Position numbers and translations under genes: made by a program. A DNA stretch of 64,000 nucleotides from Mesorhizobium sp. WSM4313 (GTDB lineage Bacteria > Pseudomonadota > Alphaproteobacteria > Rhizobiales > Rhizobiaceae). Under the pieces are notes generated by a model. It was not told the DNA's origin. It worked only from the letters and a program-made list of their open reading frames with translations, and did no database searches. This document shows positions 1 through 7,237 of this stretch, in pieces (position 1 is the stretch's first letter; each line of letters starts with the position of its first letter). Location: contig NZ_NSFT01000001.1 of the NCBI RefSeq assembly GCF_002294725.1, positions 62,001 to 126,000 on the forward strand, written 5' to 3'.

Positions 1-110
1 TGGTGGCTGACATCGCCTCCGCATGCCCAAGAGAATCCTCTTTCTTGCAATCTGCGTCGACCCTGCGACTATCGGTAGGTCCACGGGAATGGACGCGACG
101 GGAGGGTTTG

Positions 111-428
111 ATGGTCGGTTTTAGGGAGACGCTCACGCACGAGGCCGGCGAGTTGGCTTTCGCCGAGGAAAGGCGGGCCGCAGCATTACGTCGCAAGCTC
201 GCCCTTCACGATGAAACTGGGGCAAAGCTAAAATCCGACGTGGATCACGCTGCCTCTGCGGCGGCCCGTATTCATAGATATCAGCCCGTCATTGACGAGA
301 CGCCACAATGCCCGCACTGCTGGATATTGCGAGCAAAGAAGGAGCCATTGAGCAATCAAGAGAGCGGCGGCAAAAACGATTTGTTCAAGTGCCGCGAATG
401 CGGGTACGAGGTGCCCTTGGAGCCTTGA
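111..428 (+). CDS. Small zinc-ribbon protein, function unknown
   Basis: This 105-residue product has two Cys pairs, CPHC near residues 67-70 and CRECG near 94-97, spaced like a treble-clef or ribbon zinc site; the N-terminal half is charged and probably helical. The start at 111 is chosen because GGGAGG lies 5 bases upstream and the region before it in the same frame has no typical coding character. It converges on the 484-669 gene with a GC-rich hairpin between them. Zinc ribbons of this size are common in phage and genomic-island genes, often binding nucleic acid, but no specific role can be assigned. It lies in the accessory (phage-like) part of the window. Confidence 0.55.
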   Translation: MVGFRETLTHEAGELAFAEERRAAALRRKLALHDETGAKLKSDVDHAASAAARIHRYQPVIDETPQCPHCWILRAKKEPLSNQESGGKNDLFKCRECGYEVPLEP

Positions 429-429
429 G

Positions 430-455
430 GGCCCGGAAGCCGAAACCTCCGGGCC
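430..455. terminator. Hairpin between convergent genes
   Basis: An 8-bp perfect stem (GGCCCGGA / TCCGGGCC) with a 10-base loop sits just after the stop codon of the 111-428 gene and before the stop of the opposing gene. There is no long T-run, so it may be a weak bidirectional terminator. Confidence 0.4.
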
Positions 456-483
456 ACCGTTTCGCGTGCGGAATGATCAGTGC

Positions 484-669
484 TTATTGGATGCAAGAAC
501 CGTGGGGGTATCGCTCACGGTCGTAGTGCCAATGCGAAACCAACATCAACCCCTCGTCCGCCCGAAGAGGGATCATGCCGAAATTGTTGCGGTAGGCGTG
601 GTGGAACGGGATGACGATCATGTCTTCCCTGGGCTCTGTCGCCGCTGACAGCAGGTCGAGCGTGCTCAT
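484..669 (-). CDS. Small hypothetical protein, last gene of an accessory operon
   Basis: A 61-residue protein whose ATG overlaps the stop of the preceding gene by the ATGA arrangement at 666-669, which supports real translation by coupling. It is rich in His and aromatic residues in its second half (HWHYDRERYPHG). I do not recognise a family. It is the third gene of a three-gene minus-strand operon (1516 down to 484) in the element's left part. Confidence 0.5.
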   Translation of the reverse strand: MSTLDLLSAATEPREDMIVIPFHHAYRNNFGMIPLRADEGLMLVSHWHYDRERYPHGSCIQ

Positions 670-1079
670 ACCGGCACCAGTACACAGAAATTCGCCAGCG
701 CGTCCGCGTCGGCGATGCCGGCTTCTGCCTCGTCATGCTCGCGATCGTCATCCACCTCGCGCTCATGATCACCAGCGGCGCCGTCGGCCCAATGCTCTTG
801 ATTGTAGTTGAAGTTTGGAGCGCCGAGCGTCGGTTCTGCGGTGCCGTCGTCTTCGTCATCGCTGTTATCCTGCTCGCGATCGTCATTGTCGCCAGACCAG
901 CCAGATAGATAGGGCTCAGCATCGGCGTCGTCCTCCAGGTCGCAATCGGCTTCCATGAGGTCCAGCGCGGTGATCAGCGCCATGGACTGGTCGAGCAGCT
1001 CGTTAACGCGTGCCTCGATCGCCTGCCGCCAGGTGCGCGGATCCATGCCGGCGGGCATCCCGAATGGCAGCGCGTTCAT
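666..1079 (-). CDS. Acidic hypothetical protein of a type seen in rhizobial prophages
   Basis: A 137-residue, very Asp/Glu-rich protein. The N-terminus (MNALPFGMPAGMDPRTW) leads into a predicted helix (residues about 17-45), then low-complexity acidic stretches and the motif EPTLGAP near residue 80. Similar short acidic proteins with DLE...EPSLG-type motifs recur in Mesorhizobium accessory regions; this is recollection, not a search. Start and stop codons overlap both neighbours by ATGA, so the three genes are translationally coupled. Function unknown. Confidence 0.55.
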   Translation of the reverse strand: MNALPFGMPAGMDPRTWRQAIEARVNELLDQSMALITALDLMEADCDLEDDADAEPYLSGWSGDNDDREQDNSDDEDDGTAEPTLGAPNFNYNQEHWADGAAGDHEREVDDDREHDEAEAGIADADALANFCVLVPV

Positions 1080-1516
1080 GACGGCATCCCTTCAAGATAG
1101 GCCAGCGCCGCGGCAACCAGCGGCGGCACCGTCGGCGAGGCAGCAAACGAGCTCATCTCGTCCAGGACAAGCCGCAGGGCCTCGATGGCACCCTGCCTTG
1201 ATGCCGCCGGCCGCTCCCATTCCTCGATGACGGCCATCGGCGGCCCATACGACACCTCTGCGTAGGCCTCCGCTTCATCGTCATCCTCCGGGGCGTTCCG
1301 ATTGAAATCTTCAAGGCCGGCGCGTAAGGCGGCGATCGCATCGATCAGCGGATCTTTGACGGGAACAGCGCGCGGTGCCGCCACAGCGCCACCAGTGGCA
1401 GGCAGTGAGGCAATCCCGGCCAGGATGAGCCGGCGGGAAAATCGTCCGGTGATGATGTGCATTCCCTCGGCGCCGGGCATAGCTTCGCCGGCGGCCGGAA
1501 TACGGGTGTTCGGCAT
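1076..1516 (-). CDS. Hypothetical protein with Tat-like N-terminus, first gene of the acidic-protein operon
   Basis: A 146-residue protein; the start at 1516 has GGAG 8 bases upstream. After about 20 residues comes a segment resembling a twin-arginine signal (FSRRLILAGIASL) ending in Ala-rich VAAP, so export is possible, although the stretch before the RR is long. The rest is acidic and has no family I recognise. It reads away from the XRE regulator gene at 1606 across a 90-base region packed with GGTGATA half-sites, so it is probably controlled by that regulator. Confidence 0.5.
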   Translation of the reverse strand: MPNTRIPAAGEAMPGAEGMHIITGRFSRRLILAGIASLPATGGAVAAPRAVPVKDPLIDAIAALRAGLEDFNRNAPEDDDEAEAYAEVSYGPPMAVIEEWERPAASRQGAIEALRLVLDEMSSFAASPTVPPLVAAALAYLEGMPS

Positions 1517-1528
1517 GGTGGTGCTCCA

Positions 1529-1549
1529 AATGGTGATATTTACACCATT
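1529..1549. promoter_or_regulatory. Operator-like inverted repeat 1
   Basis: AATGGTG and CACCATT form a 7-bp perfect inverted repeat around a 7-base centre, 13 bases upstream of the minus-strand start codon at 1516. The half-site TGGTGATA recurs in the next site. It is well placed to control the minus-strand operon and is a likely binding site for the XRE protein encoded at 1606. Confidence 0.55.
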
Positions 1550-1559
1550 AAGCATATTG

Positions 1560-1596
1560 TTATCACCGATTTGCTGTCAATGGCTTATGGTGATAA
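1560..1596. promoter_or_regulatory. Operator-like inverted repeat 2
   Basis: TTATCACC (1560-1567) and GGTGATAA (1589-1596) are 8-bp perfect inverted arms ending 9 bases before the XRE start codon at 1606. They share the GGTGATA core with the repeat at 1529-1549, suggesting one repressor binding on both sides of the divergent promoter region (autoregulation). Confidence 0.55.
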
Positions 1597-1605
1597 AAGC
1601 ACCAC

Positions 1606-1830
1606 ATGAAGCCAGTTCAATGCCGCATGGGGCGTGCAGCCCTCAATTGGAGCACCCTCGACCTTGCCAAGGCGGCAGGCGTCGGAGGCAATACGGTCAA
1701 TAGGTTCGAAGCAGGCCAGGATGCTCGGGTCAGCAGCGTGGACAAGATGCGCGCGGCCCTCGAGTCCGCCGGCGTCGAGTTCATCCCAGAAAACGGCGGC
1801 GGCGCTGGTGTGAGGCTGCGGAAGCCATGA
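1606..1830 (+). CDS. XRE-type helix-turn-helix regulator
   Basis: A 74-residue protein made almost wholly of one HTH: RAALNWSTLDLAKAAGV (helices 1-2), then NTVNRFEAGQ (recognition helix), and a C-terminal segment typical of small Xre/Cro-like proteins (KMRAALESAGVEFI). It probably dimerises on the GGTGATA palindromes directly upstream and represses itself and the divergent operon 1516-484. A PemK/MazF-like gene follows 109 bases downstream on the same strand; the two could be linked as regulator and toxin, but that gap and the lack of coupling make it uncertain. Confidence 0.8.
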   Translation: MKPVQCRMGRAALNWSTLDLAKAAGVGGNTVNRFEAGQDARVSSVDKMRAALESAGVEFIPENGGGAGVRLRKP

Positions 1831-1939
1831 TGAGCCGGACGGTCGTCTGGATTGCCCTGATTGCTGGTTAGCTGTGAAAAGCGGGAAGAGCGACCTTCCT
1901 CGCTTGATCTCAAGCAAGTCCTTGCGGATCGTCTAAAGT

Positions 1940-2350
1940 ATGGCGATTCGATATCCTGTTGGTCCAAAGACGCTCGTACTTTGCGATTATGCTATGGGCG
2001 GTTTCTGCGAGCCTGAGATGGTGAAGCGGCGGCCGGCGATAGTGATTTCGCCGAGGCTTCCACACCGTGACGGCCTCTGCAGTGTTGTGCCGATCTCTTT
2101 GACCGCGCCGACCCACAACGTGCACTACGTCGTCAAGCTCGACTTCCTGGAACCTCTGCCTGCGCCTTTTGATTCGGTCGTCGGCTGGGTGAAATGCGAC
2201 ATGGTAGCCACGGTGTCGTTCAATCGCCTAGATTTGTTTCGCACCGGTCGCGACCATGAGGGCAAGCGTAAGTATCTGACGATCAAGGTGTCCGACGAGG
2301 ATTTTGAGCGCGTGAAGCACGGAATTCTTTGCGGCCTCGGCTTTCGGTAA
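1940..2350 (+). CDS. PemK/MazF-family (toxin-like) protein
   Basis: A 136-residue protein with the family's hallmark segment PEMVKRRPAIVIS followed by CSVVPISLTAP, the SH3-like barrel of PemK/MazF endoribonucleases. The long insertion after this and the C-terminal VKCDMVATVSFNRLDLF segment match a subgroup common in alphaproteobacterial prophages. Members of the family cut mRNA, but this subgroup is usually found without a dedicated antitoxin, and none is visible here; the upstream XRE gene is the only candidate partner. A terminator follows at 2434-2468. Toxicity is an inference. Confidence 0.75.
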   Translation: MAIRYPVGPKTLVLCDYAMGGFCEPEMVKRRPAIVISPRLPHRDGLCSVVPISLTAPTHNVHYVVKLDFLEPLPAPFDSVVGWVKCDMVATVSFNRLDLFRTGRDHEGKRKYLTIKVSDEDFERVKHGILCGLGFR

Positions 2351-2433
2351 ATTGACATTAACCCCAGAAGCCCCATATTGAGGCCGATCGCTCGCGGCGA
2401 ATGCCGTTGAGCCTCAAGACCTCGAGAGAGGCG

Positions 2434-2468
2434 AACCCCACCACGGCGACACCAAGCCCGGTGGGGTT
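2434..2468 (+). terminator. Rho-independent terminator
   Basis: AACCCCACC and GGTGGGGTT form a 9-bp perfect stem with a 17-base loop, followed by TCTTGTTTCT. It lies about 80 bases after the PemK-like gene and before the convergent gene ending at 2527. Confidence 0.7.
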
Positions 2469-2526
2469 TCTTGTTTCTAAGGCCATATGGCAGCCTCGCC
2501 AGCGCGCGTTTCCCTTCTTCGCTGTC

Positions 2527-2964
2527 CTACGCCGCCCGTGCCTCGATCGCCCTCTGGCGGGCTTCCCTGGCCAGCGCCATGCACTGTAGAGCCATGCCGC
2601 GGCTGAGGCGCTTCTGCTTCTCGACCCACGGCCCGAAATGCCCATGTGGCAGCGTCGCCTTGATGTGCATCAACCAGCACCCTACCCTGATCTTGAGATC
2701 CGTCGACCAGCGGCCACCAGGAAGCGCCACAGCGTCGTTGTCGCCCGGCTCGGGCTCCGGTGGCGCCATGAGGGTCAGATAGGCCCTGTGCACCGCCTGC
2801 TGCCTGTCTGGCGGCAGCTTAGCGAACTGGTGCACCGTCATGCCGCATCCAAAGGCCAGGACCGCGGTATGGCGCTTCTCGCCCCGCATGCGGCCGAGGC
2901 GCGCGTATTGCCATTCGTTTGGCAGTCGATAGACGCCGACGCCCTCGATCTCGATCTCGGTCAT
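2527..2964 (-). CDS. Phage protein with DUF3102-like C-terminal part
   Basis: A 145-residue protein. The N-terminal third is unknown; residues about 97-135 contain CWLMHIKATLPHGHFGPW followed by a predicted helix with SRGMALQCMALA, which resembles the DUF3102 pattern (I-K-A-x-L-x-H-G-x-F-x-x-W) of phage and plasmid proteins. Members are thought to bind DNA or act in replication, without firm proof. It follows the HNH gene in the same direction with a 39-base gap. A second protein with the same sort of motif is encoded at 14038-14796. Confidence 0.55.
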   Translation of the reverse strand: MTEIEIEGVGVYRLPNEWQYARLGRMRGEKRHTAVLAFGCGMTVHQFAKLPPDRQQAVHRAYLTLMAPPEPEPGDNDAVALPGGRWSTDLKIRVGCWLMHIKATLPHGHFGPWVEKQKRLSRGMALQCMALAREARQRAIEARAA

Positions 2965-3003
2965 GCCGCCCCCTGTAACGGCGGATGATGCATAAGCCGC
3001 GAC

Positions 3004-3273
3004 TTATTCGCAAGCCTCTACCGCCTTCGCTGCCTTTTCTTTCTGCAACTTGGCCATGTTCATCTGGTGACCGCGATGCTGATTGCAGTGAAGGTGGGCC
3101 GCAGCCAAATTCTCCCGCGAATTCGTGCCGTTGCGCATCTTTGGCTTCAGGTGCTCTAACGTCGCTTGTTTAGGCCCGGTTGCCGTGAAAGGCTGATGGC
3201 ACCAGCAGCAGAGGCCGCCCTGCTGTTCGATGAGTTCGTCACGGATTCTTGCTAGCCTGGATTTCTTCGCCAT
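3004..3273 (-). CDS. HNH endonuclease
   Basis: An 89-residue nuclease with the compact HNH fold: zinc-binding CCWC near residues 23-26, the catalytic EHLKP segment, the Asn in SRENLAAAH and the final HCNQHRG. The start at 3273 is supported by GGAGGG 7 to 8 bases upstream; a longer frame to 3333 lacks such a site. Small phage HNH proteins usually sit beside terminase genes and help DNA packaging, but here the neighbours are a DUF3102-like gene and a remnant frame. It cuts DNA if active; all key residues appear present. Confidence 0.8.
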   Translation of the reverse strand: MAKKSRLARIRDELIEQQGGLCCWCHQPFTATGPKQATLEHLKPKMRNGTNSRENLAAAHLHCNQHRGHQMNMAKLQKEKAAKAVEACE

Positions 3274-3290
3274 GGGGGTTGTTTCCCTCC

Positions 3291-3578
3291 TTATTGTTGT
3301 TGTTGGCCTTGTAAGGCATGCCAAAAGGACCATGACGTCGAGGAGAGGTCAAGGGTGACGCTGAAAGCATCGCCACGGGGCTGGCAATTGGCGTTGTGCG
3401 GGCTGAAATCAGCACCTCTGAACGCGATCTGGACTCCCAGCCGCTTCGGACGCATTCTGCGCCCTGGGGAGTGAGGGGCGTGGGCAAGGATCAGCTTGTA
3501 GGCCAGATGGTAGTGTACGGGACCGACGTGACGCCCTTCTGTGGCGTATTTGGCCGCCGGTCCGATAAAGCTCCACCC
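3291..3578 (-). pseudogene. Headless coding frame upstream of the HNH gene, likely 5'-truncated gene
   Basis: A minus-strand frame of 95 sense codons runs from just after a TAG at 3579-3581 to a TAA at 3291-3293. Its codons have the host's G/C-ending bias (for example the run encoding VGPVHYHLAYKLILAHAPHS) and its stop is immediately followed by the HNH ribosome-binding site, as in an operon. However there is no ATG, GTG or TTG until an internal ATG about 38 codons in. The upstream part appears replaced by the oppositely oriented gene at 3581. I do not recognise the product. Confidence 0.4.
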
Positions 3579-3580
3579 CT

Positions 3581-3979
3581 ATGAGTGGCAATAATATACG
3601 CCGCTTCCGGCGCGTGCGGTGGGCGCAGATCCGCTGGCTTGATGGGCAGGGGCGACTTGCGCTTGCCAAGGCAGGGGCGCGACGGCCAGTAATTTCCACC
3701 ACTGTTGTGCTGCTTTGCGTGATGGTCGCTGCAACCTCTGCTTGTGTGGCTCAGTACGCTTTGAACCATATCTCGCTGAGTGCAACCGCTGGTCCCAGTT
3801 TGCTTGGCTTTGGCTGCAACATCAAAGGCGACATCTCGAACAACACTGGTAATCGGATCTACCACCTGCCAAGCCAGAGATACTACAACTCGAGGATCAT
3901 CACCCCGAGCAAGGGCGAGCGCTGGTTCTGCGGCGAGGCGGAGGCACAGGCGGCCGGCTGGCGGAAGGCAAGGCGATAG
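3581..3979 (+). CDS. Membrane-anchored or secreted protein with C-terminal GERWFC (sunset-type) domain
   Basis: A 132-residue frame. Residues about 38-62 are hydrophobic (one membrane segment or signal peptide), and the C-terminus carries CNIKGD, GNRIYHLP, SRIITPSKGERWFC and EAEAQAAGWRKARR. The IYH..P...Y and GERWFC..EAEA..AGW patterns are those of the small 'sunset' domain found in rhizobial secreted proteins and at the end of some thermonuclease-like proteins. No ribosome-binding site is evident at 3581, so the real start may be inside (for example the ATG at 3722). Its head abuts the truncated frame at 3291-3578. Confidence 0.55.
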   Translation: MSGNNIRRFRRVRWAQIRWLDGQGRLALAKAGARRPVISTTVVLLCVMVAATSACVAQYALNHISLSATAGPSLLGFGCNIKGDISNNTGNRIYHLPSQRYYNSRIITPSKGERWFCGEAEAQAAGWRKARR

Positions 3980-4056
3980 GAGTCTTCCGCAAAGTCAGGA
4001 TCGCGGGAATGTCGTGGTCGCCTCCGTCAAGCCTGCACCCGATGCATAGTCATCCA

Positions 4057-5436
4057 TTAGGTGCAGCAAATGATTTGCGGTTGCTGCGTAGGCACGACGG
4101 GGGCAGTCGCGAGAATTTCCGTCGTGAAATTCAGCCATTGGCACGAAGCAAAGAGCGACATATTCACGCTGTCGCTAACAGTCCCTGACGTAGCCAGAAA
4201 CTCATCGCTAATCTGCCAGCAGCCGGTCGCGGGTGATATCGCGCCGCCGGATGATCTCGGTCGATATGGATAGGGTGCCAATGGCGACAACACCTCGCCC
4301 ACGTCGAGATAGTTCACAACCAGACTATTTGCTCGCGATGTCGTGATCGTTGCGCATGTGACCGACGCGCTCGACGCTGAATTATGGGATGAAGCGCCGA
4401 TCGGATTGCTCTGGTCAACCCCACTGATCTGGATAACTTGCGCCATAGACCCGGTACTGCCGGTCCATGTGATAGTCGGATCAGTTTCTGTTCCGTCGAC
4501 GTAGCGCCAGGCTTTGGAGCCATTCTGGGTGCCGATCGTCCAGTTCTCGATCACATTCCAGCCAGCGGGCCATACCGCCGTGGCCGTTGCCGATGTGATC
4601 GAGCAATAGGCGAGAAGGAGATTGCCGTTCACGCGTGAACCGGGCAGCGATGGCGTAATGGAGGCAGCGTTTGCCACCACGCCGCCGCCAGAATTTACAA
4701 CTTTGGGGCCCAGCCGCGCGGCCCCGGCCGCCACGATGGCATCGACGAAGCCGACGTAGTTGGTGCTGATGCTGGAGACACTGGAAAACACATTCTGGCT
4801 AACGCTGGAGAGTGCTGCCGAATTTATTTTGTATTCCGACTGCAGGCCGTCCCAGCTGGCGTTGGCCCAGAGGTTGTCGATCACGGTAAAGCCGGAATCT
4901 GCAGCGGGGGTTCCGGTCCCGCCGACTGCCGTTGCGAGCGCTGCAATCTCGAATGTACTTGAATTCGTCGTCGATATTCCTGTGACCGTGTGCGACGATG
5001 AACCGCCGCTTCCTGCAACAGCGACCACGGCCGGCAGTGACGAATTGGTGTCGAAGACGGCATCTATATCGGCACCAGAGACGCCGAAAACGTCCAGGTC
5101 AATATAGTTGGTAACGCCGCTGCCGCCCATGGTTGCCGTGATCGTCTGAGCCGTGAGCGGAGATGGCGCATGCGCGACCCACTCATCGACGATCAGCGGA
5201 AAAGAACTTATGGTTGATACCAATCTTGTTCTGGCGCGCAGCGCCCAAGTCAGACCGCCGCCGACGACTTTGATGATGCTGGGTGAATTACCGAACGTGT
5301 TAGCCGTATTGCTCGAAAACAGGGAAATGAGAGCAACAATAATATCGTCCGAATTGGTAGTCGTCAGCGTTACCGAAGCCGACGTTGCGGACGTCGGCGT
5401 GCTTGTACCTGCGTGACCGTCGAGCGAAAGTGCCAC
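4057..5436 (-). CDS. Phage fibre or receptor-binding protein with two repeated beta-rich domains
   Basis: A 459-residue, Ser/Thr/Ala/Gly-rich protein starting with GTG directly after the TAA of the preceding gene. Two halves repeat the same pattern: ITATMGGSG..NYIDLDVFGVSGAD (around residues 97-124) and ITWTGSTG..AQVIQISGVDQ (around 320-345), each followed by a Ser-rich strand and an AA/VV beta pair. Such duplicated jelly-roll-like domains are typical of phage distal tail or adhesin proteins. It closes the tail-tip gene run 8979-4057 and is probably the host-recognition protein. No enzyme motif seen. Confidence 0.6.
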   Translation of the reverse strand: MALSLDGHAGTSTPTSATSASVTLTTTNSDDIIVALISLFSSNTANTFGNSPSIIKVVGGGLTWALRARTRLVSTISSFPLIVDEWVAHAPSPLTAQTITATMGGSGVTNYIDLDVFGVSGADIDAVFDTNSSLPAVVAVAGSGGSSSHTVTGISTTNSSTFEIAALATAVGGTGTPAADSGFTVIDNLWANASWDGLQSEYKINSAALSSVSQNVFSSVSSISTNYVGFVDAIVAAGAARLGPKVVNSGGGVVANAASITPSLPGSRVNGNLLLAYCSITSATATAVWPAGWNVIENWTIGTQNGSKAWRYVDGTETDPTITWTGSTGSMAQVIQISGVDQSNPIGASSHNSASSASVTCATITTSRANSLVVNYLDVGEVLSPLAPYPYRPRSSGGAISPATGCWQISDEFLATSGTVSDSVNMSLFASCQWLNFTTEILATAPVVPTQQPQIICCT

Positions 5437-6507
5437 TTACCGGCTCCCGACAAGCGTGATGCTGATGTTTGCAAGCGTCGCATCGGCCGTTGCCTGGTTC
5501 GTGACCGTGATCACGTCGCCCGCCGAGGTCGTGACTGGGCTCGCGAACGTGAATGTCGCTGTCGTCGCGCCCAAGGCGAAATTGATCGTGCCGATGCTCG
5601 CCCCGTTCTGCTTGATGGTGAGCGTGGTCGCCGCCGTTGCCGCAACAGTCGCGCTGGCATAGCTGCCGGAGAGGCCGGACGGGAAGGTGACGGCACGGGG
5701 AACGACGATGCGCGTCATCACCGCGCTATTGGCCGTGACGCCCGGGCAGAACATCATCACGTCGTATGGCGTGCTGATAAGCTGCGTTCCATCGGCGCGG
5801 ATGTAGGCGATGCAGATCACATTATCCGAATTGTCCTGAACGAAGATCGCCCTATCGCCGGCCGCCGTAGTTATGTTGGCCCCGCCAGGCAGTTTCAGCG
5901 TCGTTGCATTGTGGGTGAGCGTCAGGACGCCGTCGAAAATGAGAATGGCAACCCGCCCATCCTTGGCGGTCGCCCAGTCGATATCCGTGACTGTGGTCGT
6001 GCCGGTGATGTGGAACAAACCGCCTTCGCCGAGCGAGATCGCGCCGGAACTGGCAACGTTGGCGCCCTTCTCCCAGAGCGCGGCGAGGGCATCAGGCGTC
6101 ACCGCTTTTGCGGTATCGGTTCCGGTCAGAGTTTCTATGGTGGTCGCTGTCAACCCGCCACCGCCAAGAGTGAACGTGCTCCATGCCGAGCCATCATAAT
6201 ATTTCAAGGAATTCGAGGTCTGATCCCAGGCGAACATGCCTTCAATTGGCGAGAAGAAAAACCACGAGCTGTTATAGTACACGGCAACGCCGTTGTTGTG
6301 GCCGCTCCAGGCACCCGAGCCAGCCGTTCCGACGACATACAGATCGCCTTCGGCCGGCGATCCCGGCGGAGTATTAAGCGAGACCTGGACGGCCGGGAAG
6401 AACATAGCTCCGGCCTCCAGTTTGGCGATTGCCTCGTTGACAGTCACCGAGCGATTATTCTGCGTCGCGTCGAGCTCGGTGATGCTGAGGCGATTGGAAG
6501 TGGTCAT
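5437..6507 (-). CDS. DUF2793 phage tail-associated protein
   Basis: A 356-residue protein; the start at 6507 is preceded by AAGGAA. Residues about 35-90 have the DUF2793 pattern: PPGSPAEGDLYVVG, GAWSGHNNGVAVY, SSWFFFSPIEGMFAW and YYDGSAWSTF. The rest is Thr/Ala-rich beta structure, with IVVPRAVTFPSGLSGS near residue 265. DUF2793 proteins occur in tail-fibre regions of alphaproteobacterial prophages and gene transfer agents. It lies between the Ntn-hydrolase-like gene and the fibre gene in one transcription unit, which supports a tail-tip or fibre role. Confidence 0.75.
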   Translation of the reverse strand: MTTSNRLSITELDATQNNRSVTVNEAIAKLEAGAMFFPAVQVSLNTPPGSPAEGDLYVVGTAGSGAWSGHNNGVAVYYNSSWFFFSPIEGMFAWDQTSNSLKYYDGSAWSTFTLGGGGLTATTIETLTGTDTAKAVTPDALAALWEKGANVASSGAISLGEGGLFHITGTTTVTDIDWATAKDGRVAILIFDGVLTLTHNATTLKLPGGANITTAAGDRAIFVQDNSDNVICIAYIRADGTQLISTPYDVMMFCPGVTANSAVMTRIVVPRAVTFPSGLSGSYASATVAATAATTLTIKQNGASIGTINFALGATTATFTFASPVTTSAGDVITVTNQATADATLANISITLVGSR

Positions 6508-6535
6508 ATCGCTGATTCCTTCGTGTTTTTCCTCA

Positions 6536-7237
6536 TCACGCCACCTCCAGCATCTTAGAAAGCTGATAGTGCGGATCGATCTTCTCGCCGATCTTGTCGG
6601 GCCATCTGTGAAGTGTCGTGATCGAGACGCGACCACGCGTCACCACCGTCATGTCGCAGATGCCGCCGATCAGATATTGTCGATCGGTGTTCTCGTCGGC
6701 CGGATCGATCGGAACAGGGATGTCCCGGAAATACTCGAAGAGGTCCACGCCGTAGCGGGTGAGCCATGTCTCCAGAGATTGGCCCTGCCGTGCCGGGATG
6801 CCCATCGCCGCCAAGCTGATGGCGCGCCCGTCGGAGCCAAAGCCCATGTGCACGAGGCCGGGATCGTTCAGGCTGAACGGCTTATCCACTTCGCATCCGA
6901 CATGCTTGTTCCGGAACACCCTGTGCATCGGTCCGGCGGTCTCGGAGATGCCGGCGATCAGCACTTCGAGGTGTGGTGACGCGGGGAAATCGAGCAACAC
7001 CACTGCGATGTCACGAAGCATCTGGTCGAAGCCGACCGCTTCGGCATCGCCGATGATCCTGCGCGCGACGGTTTCGCCGAAGTCGAGATTGCCGCGGAAG
7101 GCGACCGCCAATGGCAGGCGTTCCGAGACGGTGACCTTTCGCTTGATCTCCAACAACACGCCGGTGTTATCGTAGACGGCGCCGTCGGTCAGCACGATGA
7201 TCGTATCGGGTGTGAGGGCTGAGAAAATGCCAGACAT
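6536..7237 (-). CDS. Ntn-hydrolase-like phage protein
   Basis: A 233-residue protein. The N-terminus has the strand-turn-strand pattern of proteasome-like Ntn hydrolases: SALTPDTIIVLTDGAVYDNTG, then KVTVSERLPLAVAFRGN and a helix with TVARRI. The usual processed N-terminal Thr, Ser or Cys is not obvious, so enzymatic activity is uncertain. Proteins of this sort are found in tail modules of rhizobial prophages beside DUF2793 genes. Its ATG overlaps the stop of the tail hub gene (TGATG), implying coupling. Confidence 0.45.
   Translation of the reverse strand: MSGIFSALTPDTIIVLTDGAVYDNTGVLLEIKRKVTVSERLPLAVAFRGNLDFGETVARRIIGDAEAVGFDQMLRDIAVVLLDFPASPHLEVLIAGISETAGPMHRVFRNKHVGCEVDKPFSLNDPGLVHMGFGSDGRAISLAAMGIPARQGQSLETWLTRYGVDLFEYFRDIPVPIDPADENTDRQYLIGGICDMTVVTRGRVSITTLHRWPDKIGEKIDPHYQLSKMLEVA

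Noticed and set aside
1831..1939. Short antitoxin gene between the XRE and PemK-like genes
   Set aside because: Only frames of 13 and 20 codons exist there, neither with antitoxin-like features.
5413..6558. Plus-strand frame of 381 codons opposite the DUF2793 gene
   Set aside because: The minus-strand gene has a ribosome-binding site and family motifs; the plus-strand frame is Arg/Asp-rich and lacks both.
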